Assembly: GCA_024803745.1 (NCBI GenBank)
Contig: JANJXV010000025.1
Location: forward strand, 15,580,341-15,644,340
Direction: 5' to 3'
Length of the DNA stretch: 64,000 nucleotides
Source: Megascapheus bottae
Lineage: Eukaryota; Chordata; Mammalia; Rodentia; Geomyidae
Shown here: one piece after another, positions 24,238 through 35,330 of the stretch
How positions within the stretch are numbered: position 1 is the stretch's first letter
Layout: every line of letters begins with the position of its first letter
Position numbers and translations under genes: made by a program
Notes under the pieces: generated by a model
Databases searched by the model: none
What the model was told of the DNA's origin: nothing
Seen by the model: the letters and a program-made list of their open reading frames with translations, nothing else

Positions 24238-24529
24238 CAGTCCTGAGCTTGAGCTCAGGGCTTTAACACTGTCCTTGGACGTTCTCAAGGTTAGAGCTCT
24301 ACCCCTGGAGCCTCAGTACCACTTCCAGCATTTTTCTATGTAGGTGATACCGAGAAATTGAACCAGGGTTATTCGTACATGCTAGACAAGCACTCTACCA
24401 CTAGGCCAAACTCCTGGACCCACTTCCAGCTTTTTTGTGTGTGTATGTGGTACCAAGGAATCAAATCCAGAGCTTTGTGCATGCTAGGTGAGCACTCTAC
24501 TGCTGGCCCACATTCCTGGCCCCCAGGAT
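24148..24529 (-). repeat. ID-type SINE interrupted by another of the same type
   Basis: The outer minus copy occupies 24,148-24,210 and 24,418-24,529, with aatattctt duplicated at 24,139-24,147 and 24,530-24,538. The inner minus copy sits at 24,211-24,417, flanked by acccacttccagctttt at 24,194-24,210 and 24,418-24,434, which is sequence of the outer SINE. It has a long T run (its A tail). Both are dimeric ID-type. Confidence 0.95.
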
Positions 24530-24552
24530 AATATTCTTAAGATAGCCTCATA

Positions 24553-24745
24553 TATTTTCGGCAATACTGAGATCTGAACTCAGAGGCTGTGGCTTACTGG
24601 ATAGACATTCTATTGCCTGAGTAAGCCTCCAGTCCTCTTTCCTCGTATTCATTTTGAGATAGGTCTTAGCTTTTGTTTGGGCTAGCTCAAGATTGATTAT
24701 CCTAGGTCAGCTTCCTACCAGTGCCGAGATGACAGGTGTGAGCCT
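24553..24745 (-). repeat. Older tRNA/B1-type SINE
   Basis: ggcaatactgagatctgaac, ggatagacattctattgcct, ttttgagataggtcttagct and gagatgacaggtgtgagcc give the order of a minus-strand rodent SINE of a different, older type than the two dominant families. Confidence 0.5.
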
Positions 24746-25068
24746 TGGAGACCGGCCATACCTTATGTTTTCATCAAGACCCAGGAAGAACACCCTTAAA
24801 CTGATTCTCTACAGAAAGACAATTTATGCAAACCCTTTGCTAATAGACTGGAACATTGTACAAGACAAGTGGATCCAAATTACACTTGTAACAAAATAAA
24901 ATATATCAACGTTACTTGTCCAAACATCCAGTTTACATGATTCTCATTGGGAACCTCCAATTAGCCAGCCGCATGAGTTGCTTATGTTCAAGCCTTACGA
25001 TTGTTGAAAAACCAGTTGTTTTAGAAACGGCAGCTGGAAATAAAAAATACAACAGTTCCTCTACCTTA

Positions 25069-25122
<54 letters not shown>

Positions 25123-25309
25123 CAAACTTTTACATTAAGTCTGCCCAAATTGAAATATGGACTCCAGAAAATTTATAAAGTGATTGAGTGACTAGAAGTA
25201 CATTAACTCAGTTATTTCTTGGGCTTGCCTAAGGATCAAACCACAGTCCCCTTGCTGATCCCACCCAGACAGGCACCAACCCACTGGGGGGAAACTGTGG
25301 GCAGGCCCC
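24746..25309. other. Unique sequence with a (CA)n run
   Basis: 25,071-25,119 is a pure (CA)n run. The rest shows no gene. The provirus LTR or leader would be expected here, but I could not recognise either, so the provirus appears 5' truncated. Confidence 0.5.
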
Positions 25310-27129
25310 CTTTCTAATGTATGTTCCCTTTACAACTAGTGACTCATATAACTGGAAACAACAAAATCTGTCCTTTTCTGAAAAATCTCAGGGGGTAATC
25401 TCTTTATTGGGGACAGTATTCTTCACACATCAGCCCACCTGGACAATTGCCAGCAACTTCTAAAAGGGGCTTTTCACCTCAGAAGAAGGAGAGCACATCC
25501 AGCACAGTGCCTTGAAGGCAGTCCTTGGACCACGTGCCTCCTTCCCCCGAGTCCATCTGGATTGAGTCTTTCCTCTGACTCCCCCAACCTGGAATTAAGT
25601 ACAATGATTGAGGTAGGGAGGCACTTATCAATTATTGCTAAACTCTGTTAGCAGAGATACAGGTAGCAGCTAAGAAGCCAACTAATTCATCTAAGGTGAG
25701 TGAGACTGTACAACTCCCCAGTGAGTCCCCCACTGCTTTTCTGATACGTCTCTTGGAAGCCTCTAGGACCTATATGCCTATAGATCCTCAGGTCCTGGAG
25801 AATCCAGGGCCTTAAATATGGCCTTCGTTACCCAGTTGGCCCCAGATATTAGAAAAAAGCTTCAAAGGGTAGGTTTTGTGGTAAATGTGTTACCTGAGCT
25901 GGTAAAGGTCACCTAGGGGGTATTTAATAACAGAGATATCCTGGAGAAAAAAAAACAGTTCAAAAAGGCTGTTTGAGTTTTAGTAGCAGCATAGGGACAG
26001 AGATCTAGAAACCTGGCTATAGACTAGACCTATGTGATCATTGCAAGCAAAATGGACATTGGAAAAGGAATGTCTAAGGAGGGGAAAGAAGACTTAGATT
26101 CTAAACCTGGGAGAGGATGCAGAATGACAGGGCCAGGACTCTGTCCTAAGCCCCCAGAGCACATGGTAACATTGCAAGTTGGGGGCAAAAAGACAAAATT
26201 CCTCATGGATACTGAAAGCTTCCTCTTTGGTATTGAAGAAACCAGAGGCAGAACTAACAGACTAAATACCTAAGGGGCTATTGGATTCTATCCATGGTCC
26301 CTGCCTAGAATAACCAATCTGGGAAAGAAACCAATACCCACTCCTTTCTCACCATTCCAGACTGTCCTTATCCACTTCTGGAATGAGATTTATTGAAAAA
26401 ATTAAAAGCCAAATTTTCTTTTCAAGAGGAAGATGTTAAATTATCATTAGAGGAAGCCCCTCCACCTCCAATCCCAGTCTGCTAGTAACTTGTCCCCTTG
26501 GAGAAAAATACATTTTACAAAGAGCCTCAACATTTACTGACTTACTTCCAAAACAGAGTTCCTGGGGTTTGGGTAGAGACTAACCTATCTGGGCTGGCAG
26601 CCCACTAGTTCTATTAACCAGTCAGGCACTGCCAGCCACAGTGAAACAATATCCTGTATCAGCAGATGCCAAGAAGGGGATTGTGGTTCACATTAAATGC
26701 CTGAGAGAAAATTGAAGTCTTATCCCTTGACACACACCTTGGAATACACCTTTTCTACCAGTGTATAAACTAGGCACCAATGACTCACAACCCATGCAGG
26801 ATTTGAGAGAAGTAAACAAGTGGGTGGAGACCCACCACCCTATAGTATCTAACTCTTATACTCTTCTCAGTGTATCACCTCCAGAACAACACCATTACAC
26901 TGTGCTGATTTAAAGGATGCTTTCTTCAGCCTGCCATTGGCTAGCTCCATTTGCCTTTGAGTGGACAGACCCAGGGAGGGATTTTTTTGGACAATGGATT
27001 TGGACCAGGTTGCCACTCCCCTATTTGATGAGAACTTGAGTCAGGAACTTTTAAATTTTAGGCAGTAATGTCCTGAGACTATTATAATATGTTGATGACC
27101 TGCTGCTGGCAGCCGGGACACACTTATAA

Positions 27130-27441
27130 GTGTTGGCAGGCCACAGAGAGGACCGTCTTGTCACTCTGTGCCAACTGTGGTATCAAGCTTCTGCCAAAAA
27201 GGCCCAGTTGTGCACCCAGAAGGCAACCTATTTAGGTTACCAATTAGAAAAAGGGAAGTGTATGCTCTCCTTAAGCAGGATAGAGGCAATTATGAGGATA
27301 TCGACGCCTCAGACCAAGAAGTACGTCAGGGAATTTCTGGGAGCTACTGCAGACTATGGCTCCTGGGGTTTTCAGAAATCACTAAACCACTCAATTCCAG
27401 CCCAGCAGGAGGAGAGAACCCTTGGGATAGGGACAAGATAA
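27130..27441 (+). pseudogene. Reverse transcriptase connection fragment of the provirus
   Basis: The longest surviving frame in the provirus (103 codons). It begins just after the YVDD region, which is separated from it by an in-frame stop at 27,127-27,129. It contains the TYLGYQLEKGK and FLGATADYG stretches typical of the gammaretroviral RT thumb/connection. It ends in a frameshift. Confidence 0.8.
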
Positions 27442-28204
27442 GCAGATGGCCTTTCAGATGTTAAAACAGGCTTTAATTTCAGCCCCAGCCTTGGGCTTGC
27501 CCTATCTCTTTGTGGCAGAAACCGAGGTATTGTCAAGGGGGTCCTGATCCAGACCTTGAGGCCTTGGAGAAGACCAGTGGCCTAGCTTTCCAAAGGACTG
27601 GATTCAGTGGCAAACCAGCTGGCTACCGTGTTTGAGAGCAATAGCAGCAACAGCTATCCTGGTAAAAGAGGCTGATAAACTACTCCTGGGACAAGTCCTA
27701 CAGGTAACTGCACTGTGCTCAGTGGAATACCTGTTAAGAGCCACACCTGCAAGGTGGCTAAGGAATGCCTGAATTACATGGTACCAGACCCAGTTACTGG
27801 ATCAGTTAAGAATCACCTTCATAAAGGCAAACACCTGCAACCCAGCTCCTCTTCTTCCCAATGACGATCCCAGTGAGCACATCTACGACTGTGCTGAAAT
27901 ACTACAACACATCGGTGGACTTTGGGGAGACCTGACTGACATTTCCGTGATGACTTCTGATGTGATGCTGCGTACAGATGGAAGTAGTTTGGTCAAGGAT
28001 GGAGTTCAGTATGCAGGGGGCAGCTTTGGTGTCAGCAGATAAAGTAATTTGGGCACAGGCCCTAAATCATGGGACCTCACTCAGAGTTGAACTAATTAAT
28101 TGCTCTCACTCAAGCCTTGAGGTGGGCAACAGGAAAATCCATTAGTGTTTACACAGACAGCTGTATGCTTTTGCTGTAGCCCACGTTCATGGGGCCCTAT
28201 ACAA

Positions 28205-28412
28205 GGAGAGAGGATGATTTTTTTTAATCACTCTTAAGAGCTTGAATTCAGGGCCTGGCCACTGCCCTTGAGCTTTCTCAAGACTAGTACTCTACCCTTA
28301 AGCCTCAGCACCACTTCCAGCTATTTCTGTGTATATGGTACCAAGGAACCGAACGTGGGGCTTTGTGCGTGCTGAGCAAGCACTCTACTACTAGGCCAAA
28401 CTCCTGGTCCCA
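28205..28412 (-). repeat. Dimeric ID-type SINE inside the provirus RNase H
   Basis: Minus copy: cttgaattcagggcctggcc, gagctttctcaagactagta, ccaaggaaccgaacgtgggg, actactaggccaaactcctg. The RNase H reading resumes on its right side (gaggactcaacttctagagg), so the SINE arrived after the provirus. Confidence 0.9.
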
Positions 28413-29038
28413 TGAGGACTCAACTTCTAGAGGAAAACAAAAAACATTGAAGAGATTTTGGCTCTCCTGGATGCTTTCTGGCTTCCCAAAAAGCTGACCA
28501 TTTTTCATCGTAAGGGTCATCAAAAAGAAGAGATCTCTGAAGCTCAGGGAAACAAGCAAGCTGATGAGACATCTTGGGAGGCCACCCTAAACCCTTTGAA
28601 ATAATTTAGGCAGACGTCCACCCCTTGGGTTCCTAGACTTGTGGAAGCTATATTAACAGACATGCCCAACCACAATCTTTTATAGTCACTGCAGACTTTG
28701 TAACATGTTATTTTATGTGCCTATCCTTTGGTGGCTGAGACCCACCAGCCTTCTGAGAGAAACTTCACCCATTCTTTTTTTTTTTGCCTGGACAGCTTGT
28801 GTGGGTAAAAAGCCTCCTGAATTGGAACTCAAGTGGCAAGGACCTTACTTGGCTGTGCTCACTACACCATCGGCTGTTAAAGTTACAGGAAAACAGCACT
28901 GGATCAATCATTCTTAAGTGAAACAGGCAGTGGGACAATATCTGGAGATGGCTGCAAGATGGACCTTTCAGTGACAGAGGATCCCCTAAAGATAAGACTT
29001 ACCAAGTGCTAATTAATGTGCTTACTGGGGACATGTCT

Positions 29039-29070
29039 TTCTTTCTTTTCTTTTCTTTCTTTCTTTTCCT

Positions 29071-29137
<67 letters not shown>
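29039..29137. repeat. (CTTT)n microsatellite
   Basis: About 100 bp of CTTT units at the A-tail end of the SINE that follows; it probably expanded from that tail. Confidence 0.95.
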
Positions 29138-29138
<1 letters not shown>

Positions 29139-29325
29139 TTGCCAGTCCTGGGGCTTGAACTCAGAGCCTGTGCACTTTACTTGACCTTTCTCAAGGCTAG
29201 CACTCTACCAACTTGAGCCACAGCACTACTTCCAGCTTTTTCTGTGTATGTGGTATGGAGGAATTGAATCCAGGGCTTTGTGCATGCCAGGCAAGCATTC
29301 TACCACTAGGTAACACCCATGGCTC
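29138..29325 (-). repeat. Dimeric ID-type SINE
   Basis: ttgccagtcctggggcttga, tctcaaggctagcactctac, ggaggaattgaatccagggc and aagcattctaccactaggta. The 5' end (plus-strand right end) is slightly degraded. Confidence 0.9.
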
Positions 29326-29335
29326 CTTCATTTAT

Positions 29336-29475
29336 TTTTTACTATTATAAAGGTGATGTACAGAGGGATTATAGTTACATAAATCAGATAAAGAATACAT
29401 TTCTTTTTGAACAATGGCACCCCTTCCTTTGCTCTTTCCTAGGTTTTCCATCCTGTCTCCATCCACAAATTTTAT
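29336..29475 (-). mobile_element. LINE-1 3' end (type 1)
   Basis: ttactattataaaggtgatg, tacataaatcagataaagaa, tttgaacaatggcacccctt and ctgtctccatccacaaattt match the type 1 block at 5540-5745. Confidence 0.65.
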
Positions 29476-31551
29476 TCTACTCATATATCAGAAAGAATGA
29501 TATTGTGTCATTTGTAAGAAAAGAGAAAGACTTAGAAAAAATTACATTAAGCAGACCCAGAGAAACATAGGTTTCCTTCACTTATGGTAGCTAGAATGTG
29601 TCTATAAATCTACAAGTAAACATACTGGATGGTAAAAAAAAAATACACTGGGACATGATAAATTATGCAGGTTTCTAGGGCATTCACAGAGAGTGAGACC
29701 AAAGGAGGATATTCTTGGGAGAGGAATACAAAGGTGTAATAGCTATGTGTATCTGATCATATAAAATATTTAATGAAATGAACTTCAGGAAATGGAAATG
29801 AGTTTTCTTTGTTGCTAGTTTTCTTTTTTCCTTTTGTGTCTTGTGTGCTCTTTTTTCTGTCTTTGGGAGGGCATGGGGGGGGACACTGTGAGACAAAGGG
29901 TGAACAAACACATTTTTCATTCTTTAGTACGAGAGCGATCGCTCATACACTCACGCTGATTTCTCTAGACCTCATATCCCTTCCCCTGCTGTCAGCACCG
30001 TTTTCAAAGTTTGAACCTAAATGCTCAGAAAAGCTTTTGAGACCCCATGCTGTTGATTCACATCTGTCACCCTAGCTTACTCAGAAGGCTGAGACCTGAA
30101 CTACATCAATTAGGGAGAACACACAAAGGTCCATCCACAAGGATCTTCTAAGCCACATGTTGGATTCTTTGCCTTACCAGATGATTGTGGGGGTCGGGGG
30201 AGGGGGGAGAAGCCCATGTTGGCTGACGTGGAAAGATAAGAAGTCCTTGGAAGAGAAGTGGTTCCTTTTACTGACCAGACTTTACTGGCAATAAGTAGCT
30301 AACACCTAAAATGATTCATTTTCTTTTAGCAGCGTTTACCAAGGCAAAAATTAGGTCTTTTACAGCCTGGGCAAAACAAAAAAAAAATCTGTCTAGGAGT
30401 TACACATCAGGTCTAGTCATATATGGGTATACACCAAATAAAGAGACTTGGTGTAGGAGAAAGGAGATTACAGGGTCCTGCTTTGAGTTGATTCATAGGC
30501 TCAGCAAAAGCAGCCCTTGAAGTACCTCTCATTTCCCACAGCCTGGGCTTTCCTGAAGTCCCTTGCCTCTGGTATCCTGGTCTGTTCTTGGCTACATACA
30601 TTCCCTCCTGCACACTACCTCATGGGCTGATGTGCTGTGTTTACTCATCCTGCTCCACTTGTGAGAGAGCACTTGGGGTCTATGTCTCCTTTTTCTCCAG
30701 AGAACGGAGCCTTCCTTGTGTCTGAGGATTCCTACACAAGGTCGGAGTAGAACCAGAAGACAGTCTTAGTCTGGCTAAGGGTCTTGACCTCCCTCCAACC
30801 TTCCCAATCCTTACTTCACCCCTCCTCTGCCCAAGTGCCTTCCACACTCTTGCCTTAAATCTGAACCTACTGGAAAGATGGCCCATTTCCCCAACGCTCT
30901 AATCACGCGTTCCACTGCTAAGAAGTAGTAACAGGAGCCGCAGTCCGGAAAGCTCCTCTCCCCTAGTGAGCTCTGATTACTGTGAGTGACGGGCTTAGAA
31001 GGATGTGATAAGCTGGGTTTTTCTATTTCCAGCTCAGGTGTGATTGGCTCATGGGTGCTGTTATTACCAGTAATTAGCTTTTGGACTTTCCCCACAACCC
31101 CTCTTACTGGCAATATCCAGTTCTTAGAAATGTCATGTATCTCACACATGCAAGGGAGAACGAGGTGGTAAACACAACCATCTGCTCTGTTTTTCCCCTC
31201 CTAGCAGATTTCTCCACTTTTATTGTATATTAAGAGTCTCAGTGATATCTCTTTCTACTGTGCTAGATGTGATGGAATACTGCAGAACAATCTATGTGAG
31301 ATCCTGGCACCAAATCATTGGCCACAAAGCCATGGCTTGTCAACTGGCCATCAGGCAACTGATATCAGTCAGCACTGCAGGACAGGTGGCCTTGTTTTAC
31401 TGTCACTATCTGTCCTCATAGGTGCTTGAGGTTTGTAGAAAGCTAAAGGCCACTGCAGTGGGCATGGTGCCCCTTCCTGTTCGGATTGTTTTGCACTCCA
31501 CATCCAATACCTGAGGGCAAGTCCTGCAGTCTTTCCGTCATAGCTGTGAAG
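29476..31551. other. Unique sequence with a B1 fragment, no gene recognised
   Basis: A B1 fragment is seen at about 30,043-30,110 (ccatgctgttgattcacatc, gcttactcagaaggctgaga). Several frames of 60-112 codons (for example 30,811-31,149 minus) have no family resemblance. No exon is supported. Confidence 0.45.
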
Positions 31552-31625
31552 GGCTGCAGGCATGGGTTAGGTGGTAGAACACTTGCCTCGCAAGTGTGAA
31601 GTTCCGAGTTCAACACCTAGGAAGG
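31552..31625 (+). repeat. tRNA-like SINE monomer
   Basis: ggtggtagaacacttgcctc, gcaagtgtgaagttccgagt and tcaacacctaggaagg have the order of a tRNA-derived SINE head, with A-box- and B-box-like parts. The acceptor stem does not pair well and no termination T run follows, so I call it a SINE and not a tRNA gene. Confidence 0.6.
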
Positions 31626-31894
31626 AAGATAAATTAGAAGAGCCAACAGCTTACAGCTGTTGGGGCTGAGATCCTTGTCTCTGGAATCCAGAGGGGACTA
31701 CACTTGCTGGAAAACTATTTTAATCATCCCACATGCAATCCTGACCTTGCATACCACAAGTCGTACAATTATGATTTGTTACTTGGAAGGGACATTAGTA
31801 CAGGCATAAAACAGAAATGCAGCAGCACAGCTGGCCTGTCCTACCTACATGATTCTATGGCTGTCTGTTGCCCTTTGCTGTGGACATTTTTCTT

Positions 31895-32148
31895 TTTCCT
31901 TTTTGGAGGGGAGAAGGGGTGGGCCAGTCCTGGAGGCTTGAACTCAGGGCCCGGGAACTGTCTACGAGTTGTTCCTTCCTTCCCCCAAGGCTAGTACTCT
32001 ACCATGTAAGCCTCAGCTCCATTTCCAACTATTTGATGGTTCATTGGAGGTAAGAGTCTCATGGACTTTCCTGGCAGCCTGGGTTCACACTGTAATCCTT
32101 GGAGCTTAGCTTCCCCAAGTACTTAAGATTATAGGCAGTTATCTGGGA
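31895..32148 (-). repeat. B1-ID composite SINE in unit A
   Basis: gggccagtcctggaggcttg, ccaaggctagtactctacca, tttgatggttcattggaggt and cttaagattataggcagtta. It splits the array-homologous sequence at the left edge. Confidence 0.8.
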
Positions 32149-32429
32149 ACAACTTTTTGTGGATGCTTTGTGTCTTACAGTTGGTAGACAGCCACACAAG
32201 AACAAGACAATAGACTGCTCTTCACTGTCTCACATCCCTGGGGTTCAAGTCCATTGGATGAGGTGGACCTGTGCTCATCATCTGGCTGCCTCTTGGCAAT
32301 GCCACATGTGTCATCACCTTGCTACTCCAATAACCATTCCTAGGGGCTTTTGTGACACCATTACCTTGCTTAAGGATGACAGAATTTCCTTTTGACTAAA
32401 GAAAGAGGACGCTATCTTCCCACCACAGG
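32149..32429. other. Segment of unit A not alignable to other units
   Basis: In other units the 31,720-31,890 homology continues directly into the C-terminal tail of the kinase (for example 39,310-39,540). Here about 280 bp (gttggtagacagccacacaa to gctacgatgac-like sequence near 32,380) do not match by eye. It is either an insertion or strongly diverged unit sequence. Confidence 0.4.
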
Positions 32430-33243
32430 GATGGCCCAAGCACTAGGCTGGCTTTTCACTTGGTACCCACAGACAAGGCCTTAATGACTGACCCTCAACC
32501 ACTGTCAGTGGTGCCGGGTCCAGCTTTGGGATCACTCTTGGAAGATAGCCTGGGAATGGCTTTGCCATCTCTGTCATAGAGGGGAATGGGAAGGGAGGAC
32601 TCCTTCACACCCTTGTCCCCTGAACTCTCATGTCCCTTCTGCTACATTTCCAAGGGCATGGGGACACTATCCTGCTTATAGTGATGGTGGGTAGATCAGT
32701 GGGGAAAAGGCCAGGCACCAGGTCAAGAGGCTCAGGCTTGCATTGGCTGGTGCAGCCGAACCCCTGGGGCATCTGGTGTTCCAGAAGCAGGTAAGAAGCC
32801 TTTGTATTATCAAACTTCCTCTTGCTCAGAGAGTCCTGGATGCCACCCTGTGGCTGATGGTGACCAGATGTTGGTGTAGGAATGTTTGGGAAGAGTAGTG
32901 GTGATATTGGTCCCTTTACATGTTTTTGATGGGATCAAATCAAGGGAGCTGGATGAAGTCATCTAAGGGGCCCTCGCCTTCCAGTCAGCCAGGAAGGGCT
33001 TCCTTATGAGGTCTTGCACTTCTTCAGTAATGTCGTTTAGAAGCACAAACCATATGTGCTGCTGGGTGGAATTGAATGCATGGAAGATGATGAACCCCTC
33101 CAAACATATTGTACAAAACCACTCTGAGGCTCCACATGTCAATGACAGCATTGTCATAACCATCGTTGTCGTAAAAGGCCTCTGGGAAGTAAGGAGCACT
33201 GTGCTGCAGAAATTGATGAGTCCAGGCTTAAATCCAGTGCTTA

Positions 33244-33481
33244 GAAGCCCAGCGTGGGTGGCTCACTCTGCCATCCCAGTTACTCAGGAGGCTGAGGTCT
33301 GAGGATTGCTGTTCAAAGCCTGCCAAGGAAGGGAAGTCTGAGACTCTTATCTCCAATTAACCACCAGAAAGCTGGAAGTGGTGCTGTGGCTCAAAGTGGA
33401 AGAGCATTAGCCTTAAACAAAAAAGTTCAGGGCCAAAGCCCAGGTCCTGAGTTCAAGCCCCCTGACTCCCCCCCCCCAAAA
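33244..33481 (+). repeat. B1-ID composite SINE in the unit A kinase
   Basis: Plus copy: gcccagcgtgggtggctcac to gagttcaagccccctgactc plus a C/A tail. A diverged duplication, atccagtgcttag (about 33,230-33,242) versus atctgatgcttag (about 33,484-33,496), flanks it. It lies at the DFG-encoding part of the kinase. Confidence 0.9.
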
Positions 33482-33520
33482 GAATCTGATGCTTAGGCCC
33501 AAACTGAATACTTTGATGCC

Positions 33521-33714
33521 TTTTTTGGGTGGTGGGGGGAGCTGGACCTGGAACTCAGGGCCTGGACTCTGTCCCTGAGCTTCTCTGTGTTCAAAGTTAA
33601 CACTGTACCACTTGAGCCACAGTACCACTTCCCACATTTTCTGTGTACGTGGTACTGAGGAATTGAACCAGGGCTTCCTGCATGCTAGGCAAGCACTAGA
33701 TCCTTAATCCAGCC
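33521..33714 (-). repeat. Dimeric ID-type SINE in the unit A kinase
   Basis: Minus copy: ggagctggacctggaactca, gtgttcaaagttaacactgt, gaggaattgaaccagggctt. The short repeats ctttgatgcc (33,511-33,520) and ctttgatgac (33,718-33,727) flank it. Confidence 0.9.
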
Positions 33715-34394
33715 CTTCTTTGATGACTTCTGCCATTATGAGTTCTACCAGGATGTCATGGGGTTTGAGCTCCCGATGGGTGGTATTACATATATTCAGG
33801 TCCAAAAGTGGGGGGTGATTTAAAAACAGAAATCTCCAAGCCTTTTTTCTCTTCCAGGTTAACTTAGGACAATGATGTTATCTTCCAGGTTGCCATTAGT
33901 TACGTGTTCTAGGATGAGATATATGTTGTTGGGATCTTCCGTGACATGATATAACTTGATGATGTTCTGGTGACACAATGCTTTAATTATTCTGGCATTC
34001 AGAAGAAGCAGAATAAGTCAGAATGAACTCTGATTTAAAAAATAAAAAAAAACTATTTTGACGGCCACACGAGTTCTAGGCTTATGCCAAGGGAGTATTA
34101 CACTGAAAAAGCTACCTGTCCTGATGTTTTCCAAAAGCCAGTGGTTGATTAGTGAGCTGTTCCTCAGGACAGTATTTGTTTTATATTCCTGAAGGCCCCT
34201 CATGTTCCCCCTCCTCAACTGCAGGTTCAAGAGCAGCACAAAATACAATGCCATATCAATAAAATTATAAGTGGTTCTAAAAAGACCATTTACAGCTGAA
34301 AATACATGAGTTAAAAAGCAGACATGCACAATGGTTTTCCTCATTTATGTAATAATTAGTACACACTTAGGACTTTCCTAGCAGAGGATTACAA

Positions 34395-34742
34395 AAACAC
34401 AAAACATAAGGTCATATAGGATGAGGCTAAATGAAAGGATCTCCAGGGTATGGAAACAACAGCTTTATCTTGTGTGATTGTTATTCTTAATGTACTATGT
34501 TATTTCTCTTCTCTTTTTTTGCCCTTTGGTTAATCTCACATTGTTACAGTATCTGACTTTGTTACTTTTGTTTATTTGAAATAGGAAAGGGAAGGGGGAA
34601 AATAGGAAAGGGAGGAGGTGGGGGGAGGGAAATGGGGACAATAACATGAGAAGGGGTATCAATGTGTGAGAAGTAATGCACCTACTACCTGGCGAATGTA
34701 ACTGTAACCCCTCTAAACAAAGAAAATCAGGGGAAAAAAAAA
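34395..34742 (+). mobile_element. LINE-1 3' end (type 2) in unit A
   Basis: Starts within cacaaaacataaggtcatat, passes aggatctccagggtatggaa, a GGGAAAGG-rich tract, and gaagtaatgcacctactacc, and ends in an A tail. It interrupts the unit upstream (5' side) of the kinase and is absent from the homologous place in the other six units. Confidence 0.75.
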
Positions 34743-34744
34743 AG

Positions 34745-34962
34745 AGCTGCAAACCCTGCACCAGTGACTCACACCTGTAATCTTAAGGACTCAGGAGGTT
34801 AAGATCTGAGGATTGCAGTTCAAAGACAGCTCTGGCAGGAAATTCAGTGAGATTCATCTTCAATAAACTATCATAAAAGAAAGTTCAGGGCCAACACTCA
34901 GGTCCTGAGTTCAAGTACCAGGACAGACATAAACACACACAGACGACACAGACACAGACACA

Positions 34963-35000
<38 letters not shown>
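34745..35000 (+). repeat. B1-ID composite SINE with (CA)n tail in unit A
   Basis: accagtgactcacacctgta, gttcaaagacagctctggca, gtcctgagttcaagtaccag, then a CACAGA/CA run at about 34,934-35,000. It was inserted at or in the tail of the L1 end. Confidence 0.85.
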
Positions 35001-35001
<1 letters not shown>

Positions 35002-35126
35002 AGCTGGGGGGTGTGGCTCAAGTCCTCAGGCACCTTGAGGAGGCTACATGCACAGTAATCAACACTCTGTGGAAACCTCTCTCACATTGGATACACCTGT
35101 CATCAAACTCCTTAAAAAACTGTCTT

Positions 35127-35330
35127 CTTGCTGGGAGCATAGCATGGTGATCAAGTGCTTGCCTAGCATGAATGAAGCCCTGGGTTTGATTCCTAAGCAC
35201 CACATACACAGAAAAAGCTGGAAGTGGTGCTGTGGTTCATGTGGCAGAGCACTAGCCTTGAGCAAAAACATGTCCAAGGACCATGCCTAGGCCCTTTGTT
35301 CAAGCCCCAGAATTGTCAAAAAAAAAAAAA
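35127..35330 (+). repeat. Dimeric ID-type SINE in unit A
   Basis: gctgggagcatagcatggtg, gggtttgattcctaagcacc, ggcagagcactagccttgag, and a 14-A tail. The short repeat gtcttct (about 35,121-35,127 and 35,332-35,338) may be the duplication. Confidence 0.85.

Larger units (their letters stand above)
25310..28990 (+). pseudogene. Endogenous gammaretrovirus-like provirus remnant (gag-pol)
   Basis: Segments with gammaretroviral order are visible in shifting frames: capsid (about 25,310-25,930), one nucleocapsid zinc knuckle whose last Cys is lost to a 1-base deletion (26,035-26,075), protease with a degraded active-site Asp-Thr-Gly (26,165-26,260), reverse transcriptase with the YVDDLLLA motif near 27,090, RNase H (27,500-28,190 and 28,440-28,570) and the C-terminal end of integrase (28,790-28,920). 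Stops and frameshifts occur throughout. Most of integrase is deleted, and env and both LTRs are not recognised. This is an old, non-functional copy. Confidence 0.85.
32430..34190 (-). pseudogene. Unit A: Smok-like serine/threonine kinase pseudogene
   Basis: The most recognisable kinase of the array, read on the minus strand: glycine loop IRTGSFFSV followed by WHKPRTRVAVK (34,130-34,050), CHQNIIKLYHVTED and EHVTNGNL (33,985-33,870), catalytic loop HRELKPHDIL with HRD changed to HRE (33,760-33,778), DFG replaced by SLG (about 33,500), then EAFYDNDGYDNAVIDMWSL and VVLYNMFGG (33,180-33,095). A degraded C-terminal tail follows to about 32,430. Two SINEs split it between the catalytic loop and the activation segment. 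Family: CAMK/MARK-like, best resembling rodent sperm motility kinases. The stops and insertions make it non-coding as a whole. Confidence 0.8.

Noticed and set aside
31552..31625. A functional tRNA gene
   Set aside because: A- and B-box-like parts exist, but the acceptor and D arms do not pair well and no Pol III terminator follows; it fits a tRNA-derived SINE.
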